From Sambucus nigra (Eukaryota > Streptophyta > Magnoliopsida > Dipsacales > Adoxaceae): 64,000 nt of DNA. The position numbers were made by a program, and so were the translations under genes. Shown here piece by piece: positions 12,615-23,861 of this stretch. Where the stretch lies: the NCBI GenBank assembly GCA_949130495.1, contig OX422219.1, forward strand, positions 264,787,111-264,851,110, written 5' to 3'. The first letter of the stretch is position 1, and each line of letters opens with the position of its first letter. Under the pieces are notes generated by a model. That model was not told where the DNA came from. It saw only the letters and a list, made by a program, of their open reading frames with translations, and searched no databases.

Positions 12615-13726
12615 TCACCGGTTAAGTCTATGAAATTGAAGAGGCACATGTATCACTTAATGTAAATATGTACAAAAACTCATTTGTCTAACATAATGAA
12701 TAACTGATAACTTTTTGTCCCACTCTTAATGATAGTGACTCATCGAGGGAGGATATCAGAAGTTGTGTCTAAGTGTATACCACCAATTTACTCCTCGAAA
12801 TAGAACCCGCTCGTGAAGAACTTTCCCGTGTGTGGGGATCAATCTCACTCACATTATAATTCTAAGATTTATCATTTAAGAGTTTTAATGAGTCCTTGAT
12901 ATCATGATTAATTCCATCCGGGGTAGGGGAAGCCTAATTGTGCCACACCCTACTTTATGGTATGAATTAACAAGAAAGTACACATAAAGCAATGAATAAA
13001 AGTTAAGGCGGAATAACATAACCTTTTATTCATTATTAATATATTCTTAGGGTGGAACCACCGCAGGGGAGAATTACACGTTTCTAGTACACACGACAAT
13101 ATAGAAATTGAAAAGAACCACTCCTTTCTACCATCTGGTTTAATCTCTACCCATACGGTCACATACGCGAGCAGGTGACCGATGTCTGTATCTAGAAGGA
13201 AGATACACTATTTCCTTTCTCAATCTGGAGAAGGAATAAATTAACACAAATATGCTAAGTAGGTTCTACTAGTTCTATAACAATGATATAGATATAAATG
13301 AGAATTGGAGTGTGTATAGAATTCGTGTTTAAAACGGCTGGCAAAATAAGATGATAATTCTTTATTTATCATATTATATCCTCAAAATGTTGAAAATTCT
13401 TAATTGCATAGTGATTAGTTCGTTTAAGAAATTACGATACATTACCAATATAGTTAGATTCATGTTTGAAGAAAGTCAAGGAATCTCTGTACTAATATAA
13501 AATTCTTTACAAGCTTTTAGTATTATTCATCAAACAACATGGGCACGTGGCATCAATGAAATTGGGAATATATATAATTACAGATTTTCCAATCGACGAA
13601 AAAGATTTGCACAACTATCACAATTTACTATTTATCCTCTCATTTCTCTCTTTCTCTCTATCCATTCGTCCTTTCCTCTCTATGTTCTATTTAATGGGTC
13701 TCCTCTCACATTTCCCCTTTCAAAAC
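12615..13726. other. Spacer, nothing recognised
   Basis: AT-rich single-copy-looking DNA. Short ORFs here have no family motifs. Confidence 0.5.
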
Positions 13727-13734
13727 TTCACACC
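13727..13734. repeat. hAT target-site duplication (left)
   Basis: TTCACACC, matching CTCACACC at 14669-14676 at 7 of 8 bases. Confidence 0.8.
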
Positions 13735-14668
13735 CAGGGGCGAAGCCATGAATTTATGTTGGCGGGGACCGCAATTCACCGGGGGTTTGGGGGCGGGAGC
13801 CCCCGAGGCGAATTTTTTTAGGGTTATTTATGCTTTTATGCAATATTTTAGCACTAAAAATAAATTAATCATAAGTAGGGGTGTGCAAAAAAACCGACCG
13901 GCCCGAAAACCGAACCGAACCACCCGAAATTTGAATATTAGACTCGGGAGAAACCGGAGACTCGCCAACATTTTCACTTTCAACATGTTTTCTCTTGAAA
14001 AATGAATCAAGGGTCTTTGATTTGCTCATATTTCTACAACACAAAAATAAAACAATTAAAATTTGTCATTTTTCCTAAAAAAGTTAATTACCATATATTA
14101 ATTGAACATTAGAATATCATATAAAAATTAACAATTACAATAAGCTTGATTAACAATTAACAATAATAGTCAACAATTAAAATAAATTAAAATATTTCCA
14201 TTAATAATACTCTAGCAATTAATAGTGGAGATTTAGCTTTCAACAAGCATTAACATATTCAAAATTAATTGAACACTCCAGCAATTAATAATACTTTAAC
14301 AGTTAACATTTGGAGATATTCTAGTAGTTAACATTTGGAGATATACCTTTGAATAAATATTAAAATATGGAGATAACTTTGAATAAGCATTAAAATATGG
14401 AGATACTTTTGCTTTGAATAAAGCATTAACATATTAAAATATTAAAATTACTAACAATGGAATTTACCTTTGCAATGGAGAAGTGGAGAAAATCGGCTGC
14501 TGCACAAAGTGAGAAAGGGTTGTTTTATTTTTAGTTAACCTAAAGGTTTGGACTTGGGCTTTTTTTATGTTGGGGTTAAAAATACAAACATATTATATAT
14601 AGGATATTTTTTTTTGAAAAGATTGGTAGGGGCCATGGCCCCACAGCCATGGCCCAGCTTCGCCACTG
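13735..14668. mobile_element. Non-autonomous hAT-type DNA transposon (934 bp)
   Basis: The left end reads CAGGGGCGAAGCC. The right end, reverse-complemented, reads CAGTGGCGAAGCT, giving 11 of 13 matching terminal bases. An 8-bp target duplication with one mismatch flanks it. Length, end sequence and duplication size fit the hAT superfamily. No transposase is encoded. The interior has a TAGGGGTGTGC segment near 13876 followed by CCGAACCGAACC, a common plant repeat motif, and short degenerate repeats around 14290-14420 built on TTAACATTTGGAGATA and AAAATATGGAGATA. Confidence 0.82.
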
Positions 14669-14676
14669 CTCACACC
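14669..14676. repeat. hAT target-site duplication (right)
   Basis: CTCACACC, partner of 13727-13734. Confidence 0.8.
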
Positions 14677-16205
14677 CATCTTCCAAACCTTTAACTTTTG
14701 TCCCAAACCATGTAGACATAATCCTCCTTCTCTCTATAGGTGAAAAAGAAAGCAATTTCCATATTGGTGCTTCAATCCCCGCCTCAATAATAAGAAAACT
14801 CTAAATACACTTACCCCTCAATTGAAACTAATTTCATAACTGCCATTTTGTCCACCCATCTACCAATAAATATTTCCTCGATCCATGTGGGTAAACCATT
14901 ACCCAAATAACCCCAACTGATCTGGTCTTCTAGTTCTTCTTCAAGATCAGCAACAAACATTTGCTAAAATATCCGACCTCTCGCAACCAGAGTCCACTTC
15001 AACGACATCGTTTGAGCGGAGGTAACGTTGGTGAGCTGACGTCAGAGCATTTATTTGAAGGCTAAGGATAAGTCTCCGTTGGCATTATTAGGGCTCATCG
15101 TAGCCGTTGGGACAGTATCCGGGAAGGTCCACAAAAGGACGTGAAACGTTGGATTATGGTGGTGGTTTCTTTCTCCGACCATCATTTTTGTTGGTGTCTG
15201 TTTTGTTATCTATGCTAGGTTTGGGAGTGGTGTTGTTTGTATATATAATGGAGGATTGTGATTTTGTTAATATTAGATATTTGTTTAACTATGGCTAAAT
15301 TACAATCATATTTTATTAATAAAGCATGAGTTAACTTGTCGTGTGCCACTATGAAATTATATTTTTTATATCAATATAAAAATATTCAAGTTAATATTTA
15401 CGGTTAAATAATGACGCCTAGATAATACAATTACAATAGAATAAACTAGAAAACATCGGCTTATTTTAATGGGTTTTTATTAAATGCAAATTCACTCCCC
15501 AAAGGAAAAGTTCCCAAACTGAAGCCTTAAAGTGGGTGATAAGATCGTGAAGGAGGTGGCAAACTTATAGATTTATTAAGTATATAATATTCAAAATCAA
15601 AAGTGTTGTGAAGTCACTCATATGATGTTACACACTTGTCGCACATTGCATACTTTTTCCTTCTTTTTTCGATGATAAAATTTTGTATATACGGCCTTGA
15701 CTAAATAAAATGTAGATGACGCCAAAAGATTTGTTTCCCAAAATTTTTTATTCCGATTTAAAAATATTAATGCTAATTAAATAAGATATAATTAATGTTT
15801 ACTTCTTAAGATCTATATATATCTTGCACTTAATTCACTTTATTTATTTATGTTTTAATAAGTCCATTATATATTTTTTTGACAACTTCTTTTAAAAAGA
15901 ATGTTTGTTAGTATTTTATATGTGAATCCAATACCTCGAGTTATGGGACTACTCAAATGGTAGAGTGATCATATCATCATTTTTACTTCAAAATAAAACG
16001 TCAAGATTAACACATTTTAGAAAATAAATAAATTTCAAAAGTAATTTATTTTGAAAACATTATAGTGTGCGATGTAACTATAACCATTCATTTTCAAATG
16101 AACATTCCAGAAAATGAGATTAAGTAGTTGTACAATTAGATAAATTATAGTGGGAAATAAAATTCTAAGGGTTTGGGGTGTATCAATTTTGGTTTGGGCA
16201 CATGT
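14677..16205. other. Spacer with one weak coding-like stretch
   Basis: Mostly AT-rich. At about 15061-15147 the plus strand reads KAKDKSPLALLGLIVAVG and on to a TGA stop at about 15142. In another frame 15107-15298 gives a 63-codon ORF with a hydrophobic centre. Locally higher GC and a hydrophobic run hint at a decayed exon, but I recognise no family. The remainder holds nothing I can support. Confidence 0.3.
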
Positions 16206-16560
16206 TTTCATTTGAGGATGGTACTTTTGCCAGAAATAAAATTTGGGATTGATAGAGTAAACCAGGTTGGATCGGTTTTTATTATCAAAGATGATCCAGC
16301 ACAACACTAGGTGATTTTACATACAAATGTGACCCACGTGGATACCCTCTGTCGATTTATATTGAAATGGTTCCACTACCATGTTCAGGGTTGGATCCTG
16401 GAATGGAAAAGAGTTCAGTGGGTTGTCAAACTTGAAACCCAACACAATTTACATATTTAATTTCGTGTTTAATGAGACAGAAGTGTACTATAGTTACCAC
16501 TTTCTTAACACCAACGTTGTTTCAAGGTTTGTGATTAGGGTAGGTCAAGGGTGTGCTAAG
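16206..16560 (+). pseudogene. S-domain (G-type lectin) receptor-like kinase fragment
   Basis: This is a piece of the extracellular region of a G-type lectin S-receptor-like kinase, the end of the lectin part and the S-locus glycoprotein domain. In order and in shifting frames one reads LLPEIKFGIDR (the LLPGMKLG motif), KDDPA, DFTYKCDPRGYP, GSWNGKEFSGL (the R-S-G-P-W-N-G motif), FVFNETEVYYSYHF and SRFVIRVGQG. Frameshifts near 16305 and 16355 and the absence of signal peptide, PAN, transmembrane and kinase parts show it is a relic. Such fragments are common in plants and do not imply a self-incompatibility locus. Confidence 0.8.
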
Positions 16561-16611
16561 GATCCCACACCAGACGAACCACCAAGTAGAGTTTTATTGG
16601 AAGAAATATAA

Positions 16612-19172
16612 GCCTCTTTCTTACTTTTGTGGTACTTCAAATGAAGCCACAATCATCTTTTTTATAGTAGACACGATCATTTTATTAATGAGTAAAAATA
16701 TTTAAAATGTCTGGTGGAACTATGATTAAAAATCTAATGTATATTATGTTTTATTTAATATTAAATAATTATAAAATTTGTTTAATCATATGTAATTGTT
16801 TGTTTTGGGAATATGATTATGTTCTTTCTTTTGGATGGTTAGATGGCATATTGTGGATTCTGCCATTGTCTACTTTATGTTTTATAAAAATATGTTTTCT
16901 ATGGCTAGATACATAAGAGTGAGAAGTAGCTAGATATAAAAAAGGACAATTTATTGGGTGAATAATTAAAAAGGCCGATGATTTAAACTAAAGGTCCTCT
17001 AATATTCCAAAGTAATCTTATACTGTACTTTACAAGAATATTTTATGTTTTTTAACTTAAATATCATGGAAAACGAATCATGTTATAAAATATATGAAAT
17101 ATAAATATATATATATATATATATATTATATTTATAAACATATTTGATATTGAATTGAAACTTTCATGTATACTTGAAATTGAGAAAGGGGCAAAATTAT
17201 GTAGAAAGTAAGTGCAATTACAAATCAAGGGACATCATAACTCAAAAATTTTGGGTCACGTAGAGAATACAAGTTTAGAACTTATAATATTATTTGTTAT
17301 GGATTTTTGAAACTTTTGTTTTTGTAAAAGTAATCTCCATTTAATTTTGAAGCTTCTTTTCTTCACACAACAAACTAATAATACCTACATTAAAAGTTCT
17401 TCCCAATATTCATATATAGAATACAAGCATAATTTTTAACATTATTTGTTATGGATTTATGACACTTTTTTTATAAAAATAATCTCCAATTAATCCTTAA
17501 GATTCTTTTGTTCACATAAAAATACCAATACTACCATAATTCGGAATGCATAAAGTTGATATTCTATTTTTTTTTTGGGTCAGCTGATGGGAGTATGAAT
17601 TAATGCCTTGGTTATTAATTTTTATTTTGTTTTAATTTGTTGATTAGACTGGTGATTGCAAAGGTAATTAAAGGTTGTCCGCGAGCATCGTTCGGGTTTA
17701 CACCTAGTTTGAACTAATAATCCTATTCTTACTAGTTCACTAAGGGGTATAGTGGTAATTAATCCATGCGTGCAACTTTATCATAAATAATCACAAAAGC
17801 TTTGGGGAAAATAACCTGTTATGCTCATTATTAGAGTGGCACTCATATGTATGTAGCAATAATCAAGGCTCTCAATCATTTGAGACTAATAGGCCAAGTA
17901 GAAAGTTCACCAGTTTACTTCCTAGTTAATACTGATGCTCATAGTAAAATATGGCATAAAAGTGCAGGGGCAAACTGAATCAATGTGGTACATCATCTCA
18001 ATTATTAGGTTAGAAGGGTTAAAATTAATTCTAAAATTATATACTGGTGATAATTCAAATACTGATGATGGTTAACAAAATACGTAGTATGGCAATATAA
18101 TAACATCCATATACCCACAGTCAATGTGGCTATCACAGAGTGATATCAATAGCAGTATTTCAAATACGTGAAGTATAATACTAAAAAGGTAGGGAAAATC
18201 TACTTGCTTGGTATTCCGTTGATGTCACACTAGAGTATTCAGAATATTTGGGACTTGATTTTCTATTATACCATGCGTGGTGTAGGAGTATTAGGATTTA
18301 ATCCGTCAGTTTTGTATTTAAAACTGTCTTTAGTAAAGTTTCAAGGTCTTATCTGTAATTATCTCGGGACATTAAAATAGGAACTTTAATCTCATTTTTT
18401 AAATTTGGTGCAAGAGAGTTTTTGTCTTAAAATAGTTTGACGTATCTATGTGCAAAGTTTACGGGTGCAAATTCCTAAGTTGGAAAAGTTGCTTGGGGTT
18501 GATTTCTAATTTTAATTAAATTTCTTTACGTAAAAACCTCATTTGTACATAACTTGAGATAAGAATATCCAAACATGGTCTTATCTTATACCATTTTGAT
18601 CAACATAAGTAAATAATTTTTTTGTAAAAAAAATTCAGAATTTTTTGATCGGCCATGCGCCCTCATGCACGCGGTTAAGATTTCTAACCAAAGTCATCAT
18701 CTTCAACCGCTCGATTTTGACTTTTTAGGGTTTAAAATTTTGACTAATATTTTCTCCTTCATTTTTAAACTATTTGAGATGATATTTTAACCAACTTAAC
18801 CTAATTTTTCATGAGGATTTCAAATATATAAGTCTCATGGTTCGAATCTCAGTATAACTCGAGTTTCAAAATTGTGTGTTTTTATGAAATTTTGGCCTAA
18901 CATTCGTGGATTTATAGAGTATGGTAGGGTCTCTTATGAATTGGGTTTGGTTTCTGTTATATGTGAGAGTAATTTGATTTTGGTTTCAAAGATTTTGATG
19001 GATTGTATGTCGAGAATTTTGGATTTACAGGTTTTGAGTTACAAAAACACTTTCAATCGATTAGCCTTCTACATGAACATCCACGTCTTTTCATCATTAC
19101 ACTCGATATCCTGGGGTTATAATGAGTCTACCTATGGATTTAAATCAAATTTTAAGTTATTTTAATGGAATT
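16612..19172. other. AT-rich spacer
   Basis: No gene recognised. It contains a (TA)n run near 17104-17126 and a diverged tandem duplication at 17264-17521. A 97-codon ORF at 18872-19165 has no family motif and probably lies in or near a decayed LTR. Confidence 0.5.
17264..17521. repeat. Diverged tandem duplication, period about 155 bp
   Basis: AGAATACAAG starts both copies (17264 and 17419). They share ATTATTTGTTATGGATTT and AATCTCCAATTAAT-like segments with many differences, so the duplication is old. Confidence 0.7.
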
Positions 19173-19200
19173 CACCATTAAAGCTCAAGCTTTAATGGTG
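19173..19200. repeat. Short inverted repeat
   Basis: CACCATTAAAGC and GCTTTAATGGTG form 12-bp perfect arms around a 4-base loop. No role is evident. Confidence 0.85.
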
Positions 19201-20046
19201 TTCTAATGTCTTTCTCTATCCTAGGCAATTCTACACATAAAATCTTGCATATTATGAGTGTTCTAACTTTATTAACTATGCAAAAAAACTACTAGAATTG
19301 AAAGAATTGGAAATAAAACATAAAATGATGTTAGCTGAATTGAGAGAAAATTTGATCGTTTGAATTGAGTTGTGAGATGATTTTCTACTGCATAGGACGT
19401 GGGGTATTTATATTACTTTGGGTAGGGATTTGATTGGAGTAAAAAAGAGGTGGATTTGAACTTGTTTAAAGTGAGTTTTGGTTATGGGTAAATGGGGACA
19501 CATGGGTTCCTAAGGTTTATCGTGTGTTACCAAGTGGTTTTTGAACTCTTATGCTGATGTGGGTGTGTGTGTACTTTGGTAAAAATAAAATGCACTAAGT
19601 TTTTATCTTAGTCCTTAATCATTGATATAATTGCATTTATGTCCATAAAATACAATTTTTGTAAATTTAAGGGGAATTTTGGTAATTTCAAAAGGTTTCC
19701 AAGGTTAAAACTATAATTTCAGGTTAGTTGAGGTTCAAAGGGTTAATTTGATATAAGGTTGAGGTTTAGGGGCTCAATATATCTTAATTTATCTCATTTT
19801 GAAAGTTTCAGGGACGCTTTTATAATTAACTAAAACTTCAAGGGATTTTTGTTAATAAATCAAATTTATAGGGTTTTAAACATATTTCCTTTCTTCTTAA
19901 GAAGAATTTTTATTTTACTTATCTTACGAGGGTTTAAATCGAGGTCGTAGGTCATTTTAGGGTTTGAAATTCCCGATTCTTACAGTCTCCCTACCTAGAA
20001 AAAATTCATCCTCAAATTTTACCTTAGAATAACTCTGGGTATTGAT
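19201..20046 (-). mobile_element. 3' LTR edge of a minus-strand Ty3/gypsy-type element, truncated
   Basis: On the minus strand, a coding-like end AAATTTGAGGATGAATTTTT is followed by a purine-rich tract (19985-19998) and then TGTAAGAATCGGG at 19984, the typical junction of internal region, polypurine tract and 3' LTR. A minus-strand TATAAATA at 19405-19412 would be the LTR promoter. The far LTR end is not resolved. The internal region is cut by the LINE at about 20046. The left limit given here is a guess. Confidence 0.5.
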
Positions 20047-20098
20047 TTTTTTTAACAAAATAGGCGGGATTTTATTAATAAAAAAATGAGAAATCCCT
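20047..20098 (-). mobile_element. LINE 3' tail, separated from its body by a nested insertion
   Basis: On the minus strand this is AGGGATTTCTC, a TTATTAATAAAATCCCGCC segment and a terminal A run (T run at 20047-20054 on plus). It continues the LINE 3' UTR whose other part ends at 23862. Together they read through as one plant L1-type 3' end when the LTR element between them is removed. Confidence 0.75.
20094..20098. repeat. Target-site duplication, left (TCCCT)
   Basis: Matches GCCCT at 23862-23866 at 4 of 5 bases, flanking the gag-only retrotransposon. Confidence 0.65.
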
Positions 20099-21060
20099 TG
20101 TAAGGACATGTTTTATAAATGTTCGTGGTAGAATCTAGGAATTTTCCAAGTGTCCTAGATCACAATTAAGTATGTCTGATACCGCTACATTCGGCACGTC
20201 TCCACGATCATCCAGGATTGCCTTGATTCGAATTCATGCATTAATCATCTTTGTATGTGCATCATGTGTCAATCCACGTACACTTCAACCGTTCCCACTA
20301 CTCCACGTACTTATGGTAAAATAATTTTAATTAGAGTTTTTATTTATTTTCATAAATAGTTGGGAATATTTTTTAAATAATTTTTTGACGTCTGGAAGAG
20401 GATAAACACACAAGATCTTTTTAAAGAGGTATTTTGAGACACGTCACTAATGTCATTCGAATGACATCGTATGTCGCTCAAACGAGATGCCATCTCGTTC
20501 AAACAACATCGTATGTCGCTTGAATGACCACTGCCTCAACATGCCTATTTAAACAGTGTTCATGCTACACGTTTTTTCTTAAGTTCGCGTTCCTCCATTT
20601 CTGCAAAACAGTACCTCTTTCCAGAATTCACATTTTTAAGGTTTTCATACCTTTTTAATTCACAAATAATTCCCAATACATTATGTGAATCCTCTAAACC
20701 CCAAGGAAGATTATACTACTCATCTGGACTACACCTGTGCAGAAGACGAAGCTTTTCCACTGCTGACCTTCTGAAGCTCTTGCAGGAACTCTAGCCAACG
20801 ACATCAAAATCAACGCATGCGGGTATTTCGTAGGTCACTGCTTGTATTTTTATTGTAATTCGTGTAAACCGTTCTTTACAAATTATAGTGAAAATAAGAT
20901 TGTTTTACCCGTGTGGGGGATTTTTCCTCAACTGTGATTGTCTTGCATGCTTAGATTATTTCTTTATTCAATCACATTTTTTTGCTAGAGTTAAGACTTG
21001 TTGGGGATAAAATTTGAATGTAATTAAATAAGTTTGACATTGATTGCTCGCGCACTCGCA
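20099..21060 (+). mobile_element. 5' LTR of gag-only element (962 bp)
   Basis: Starts TGTAAGGACATG and ends GCGCACTCGCA. TATTTAAA at 20546-20553 is a likely TATA box. Upstream (20451-20530) are repeated short palindromic words around GACATCGTATGTCGCTC, including the perfect 16-bp palindrome TGTCATTCGAATGACA. Confidence 0.9.
20451..20553 (+). promoter_or_regulatory. LTR promoter with clustered palindromic words
   Basis: TGTCATTCGAATGACA (20451-20466), then three spaced variants of ACATCGTATGTCGCT and GAGATGCCATCTCG, followed by TATTTAAA at 20546. The 3' LTR keeps the same layout at 23254-23356. The arrangement looks like a set of binding sites upstream of a TATA box. This is inference. Confidence 0.45.
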
Positions 21061-21063
21061 AAT

Positions 21064-21076
21064 TGGTATCAGAGCC
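21064..21076 (+). other. Primer-binding site (tRNA-iMet)
   Basis: TGGTATCAGAGCC, three bases after the 5' LTR. It is an intact match to the usual plant initiator-tRNA site. Confidence 0.9.
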
Positions 21077-21168
21077 ATTTACACGAATTTACTGTGTAAT
21101 TTTTCCACAAAAAATTTCTGGATATCAATTTTGTTCTAAAAAATGATTTTTGAAAAAGCGCAATTTCA

Positions 21169-22421
21169 ATGGAAAACTTATATAATAGAGTCCCAATGTT
21201 TGACGGGTCAAATTATGCCTATTGGAAAGAACGCATGAAATCTCACCTAAAGGCTATTGATGAACGTGTCTGGGTTATCTGGGAAAGAGGGTGGACACCT
21301 CCGACTGTTACTGTAGATAACGTACCTACTTTATAATATGTTACTGTATGGACTGAGGATGGATTAAATGGAGCACATATAACTCACGTGGGCTTACTGC
21401 GATTTTTGGATCCGTCACACCTGATGAGTTTCGATGCATTATAACGTGTACCACGTCTAAAGAGGCATGGAATATTCTGCAACTTACCCATGAAGGCACA
21501 AATGCAGTGAAAGAATATAAATTGCAAAACTTAACTACACAATTTGAAATTATCTTCGTGCATGAAAATGAGTGTTTCGATGAATTTTATGCACGCTTAT
21601 CTGATCTCGTGAACACTAGTTTTAACTTAGGAGAACACATTCCTGATGCTAGGGTAGTTACAAAAATTTTGAGATCACTGCGTAAGACATTTATCCCCAA
21701 AATCACTGTGTTAAATTCATTAGGTAATTTGAATAGGCTGAAATTAGAGGAGTTAGTTGGAGACCTATAGACCTATGAAATCGACATGTTCCCAAACACG
21801 ATAAAATAAAAAGACAAAGGGGTGTCACTTAAAGCCCAAGCCAGAAAGAGTGAGGGGTCAAAGAGGGGTGAGTCGTCTAAGAAAAAAGAGGAAGAGATGT
21901 ATGATTCTGATTCTAATTTTGACTTAGATAATTTGGTCCTATTTGCTAAAAATTTCAAGAAATTTCTCAAATTAAAGAAAAATGGAAATTTTAAAGATAA
22001 AAAGAATTTTGAGAAAAATAAATCTGAAAAGAAATTTGAGAAAGATAAAAAGGAAACCTCTAAGAAAGAAAGTGAGAGATGTTTTGAGTGTGTCTGTAGA
22101 GGTCATAGTGGGTTTGAGTGTGCAACTAGGTTGAAACATCAAGAACAATCCAAATTTGCGTTAAAAACCACCCTTAGTGATGATAGCGAGGTCGAGTCGG
22201 TGGACTCCAGAGATGAGTCACTACACGAATGAAACTTCACCGCATTCATGGCTAGTCATATGAGTACTGACAGTGCTCCTCACGATGAGGAGGATGCAAT
22301 GTCACAATGACACCTCGACAGTGATAGCAGTGTGAGCGAGGGGGAGGAAGAATCAAGCGAGAGCGAGAGTGATCTCAGACGAGGGTACACTGATTTATAT
22401 GTTGATTCTTTCATGGTGTGA
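21169..22421 (+). pseudogene. Copia-type gag polyprotein, broken
   Basis: Starts ATG with MENLYNRVPMFDGSNYAYWK, the typical N-terminus of copia Gag (DUF4219), and stops at 21334. After a frameshift it continues with TSKEAWNILQLTHEGTNAVK, DEFYARLSDLVNTSFNLGEH and KILRSLRKTF, the UBN2 capsid region. Stops follow at 21768 (TAG where the family has Gln) and about 21807. The basic region 21822-22232 ends in a CCHC knuckle CFECVCRGHSGFEC. An acidic tail runs in the same frame to about 22421, past stops at 22230 and 22308. No pol follows. Confidence 0.85.
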
Positions 22422-22890
22422 TGTTTTTTTTGCTTTAAAAATTTGAAAAATTCAAAAAGAGAAAGTTTATTACCACGTGACATTCTCCATTTGCATTGCT
22501 TATGTTCTTCATATCTGTCTAATTGGGGGCATCATAAAAAGGGGGAGAACGAATTATGGGGTAGAATTGCTTGTTTGTTTTATAATGATTTCCTTGCTCA
22601 TAATTGATATTTGTTTCTTCTTATCTTTATATTTCAAACTGTTGCGCGTCACAAGTATTTGTTTCTTGTCTCATGTGTGTAGGTATCAAAATGGAGAATC
22701 AGTTTTGCACACCCTGATGATGACAAAGAAAGTTTAAAGAGTTAAAGATTTGAAGATGATCGAATTTCTGAAGACACACATTTAGTATTTCTAGTTTTCG
22801 AGTTTAATGGAAATATTAACTTGTATATCAGTTTGTTTATTTTGGGCAGCATAATTCGGATATTTTTATATATGTACCGCTATAGATATA

Positions 22891-22900
22891 GGGGGAGATT
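22891..22900 (+). other. Polypurine tract
   Basis: GGGGGAGATT directly before the 3' LTR, as in many copia-type elements. Confidence 0.85.
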
Positions 22901-23861
22901 TGTAATGATATGTTTTATAAATGTCCGGGGTAGAATCTAGGAATTTTCCAAGTGTCCTATATCACAATTAAGTATGTCTGATACCGCTTCATTCAGCACG
23001 TCTCCACGATCATCCACGATGGCCTTGATTCGAATTCATGCATCCATTATCTTTGTACGTGCATCATGTGTCAAGCCATGTACACTTCAACCGTTCCCAC
23101 TACTCCGCGTTCTTATGGTAAAATAATTTTAATTGGAGTTTTTATTTATTTTCATAAATAGTTGGGAATATTTTTTAAATAATTTTTTTGACGTCTGGAA
23201 GAGGATAAACACGCAAGATATTTTTAAAGAGGTATTTTGAGACACGTCACTGATGTCGTTCGAATGACATCGTATGTCACTCGAAAGAGATGCCATCTAG
23301 TTCAAACGACATCATATGTCGCTCGAACGACCACCGCCTCAACATGCCTATTTAAACAATGTTCATGCTACACGTTTTTCTTAGGTCTGTATTTCTCCAT
23401 TTTGGCAAAATAGTACATATTTCCAGACTTCACATTTTTAAGGTTTTCATACCTTTTTATTCACAAATAATTCCCAATCCTTTATGTGAATCCTCTAAAC
23501 CCCAACAAAGATTATACTACTCATCTGGAGTACAGTTGTGGAGAAGACGAATCTTTTCCATTGCTGACCTTCTGGGGCTCTTGCGAGAACTCTAGCCGAC
23601 GACATCGAAACCGATGCCTGCAGGTATTTCGTATGTCACTGCTTGTATTTTCATTATAATCCGTGTAAATCGTTCTTTACAAATTATAGTGAAAATAAGA
23701 TGGTTTTGACCCTGTGGGGGATTTTTCCTCAACTGTGATTGTCTTGCATGCTTATATTATTTCTTTATTAAATCACGTTTGTTTGCTAGATTTAAAACTT
23801 GTTGGGGCTAAAATTGGAATTTAATTAAATAAATTTGACATTGACTACTGGCGCACTCTCA
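22901..23861 (+). mobile_element. 3' LTR of gag-only element (961 bp)
   Basis: Starts TGTAATGATATG and ends GCGCACTCTCA. It aligns with 20099-21060 with scattered substitutions and one-base indels. The likely TATA box is at 23349-23356. Confidence 0.9.

Larger units (their letters stand above)
20099..23861 (+). mobile_element. Gag-only LTR retrotransposon (TR-GAG-like, Ty1/copia-type gag)
   Basis: A complete 3.76-kb element. It has two LTRs of 962 and 961 bp, a perfect iMet primer site, a copia-type gag pseudogene, a GGGGGAGATT polypurine tract and a near-perfect 5-bp target duplication. Between gag (ending about 22421) and the polypurine tract at 22891 only about 470 bp remain, with no protease, integrase, reverse transcriptase or RNase H. 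It must have moved using enzymes from another element. The layout matches the published TR-GAG class of plant non-autonomous elements. It inserted into the LINE 3' UTR. Confidence 0.85.

Noticed and set aside
13547..14005. 152-codon plus-strand ORF
   Set aside because: It crosses the left end of the hAT element and its target duplication, so it is a chance frame.
15940..15975. tRNA-like box A (AAATGGTAGAGTG)
   Set aside because: No convincing box B or cloverleaf follows. At best a decayed SINE.
18838..18856. tRNA-like box B (GGTTCGAATCTC)
   Set aside because: No box A at the expected distance upstream and no acceptor stem.
18872..19165. 97-codon plus-strand ORF
   Set aside because: No recognisable motif, AT-rich, adjacent to a decayed LTR on the other strand.
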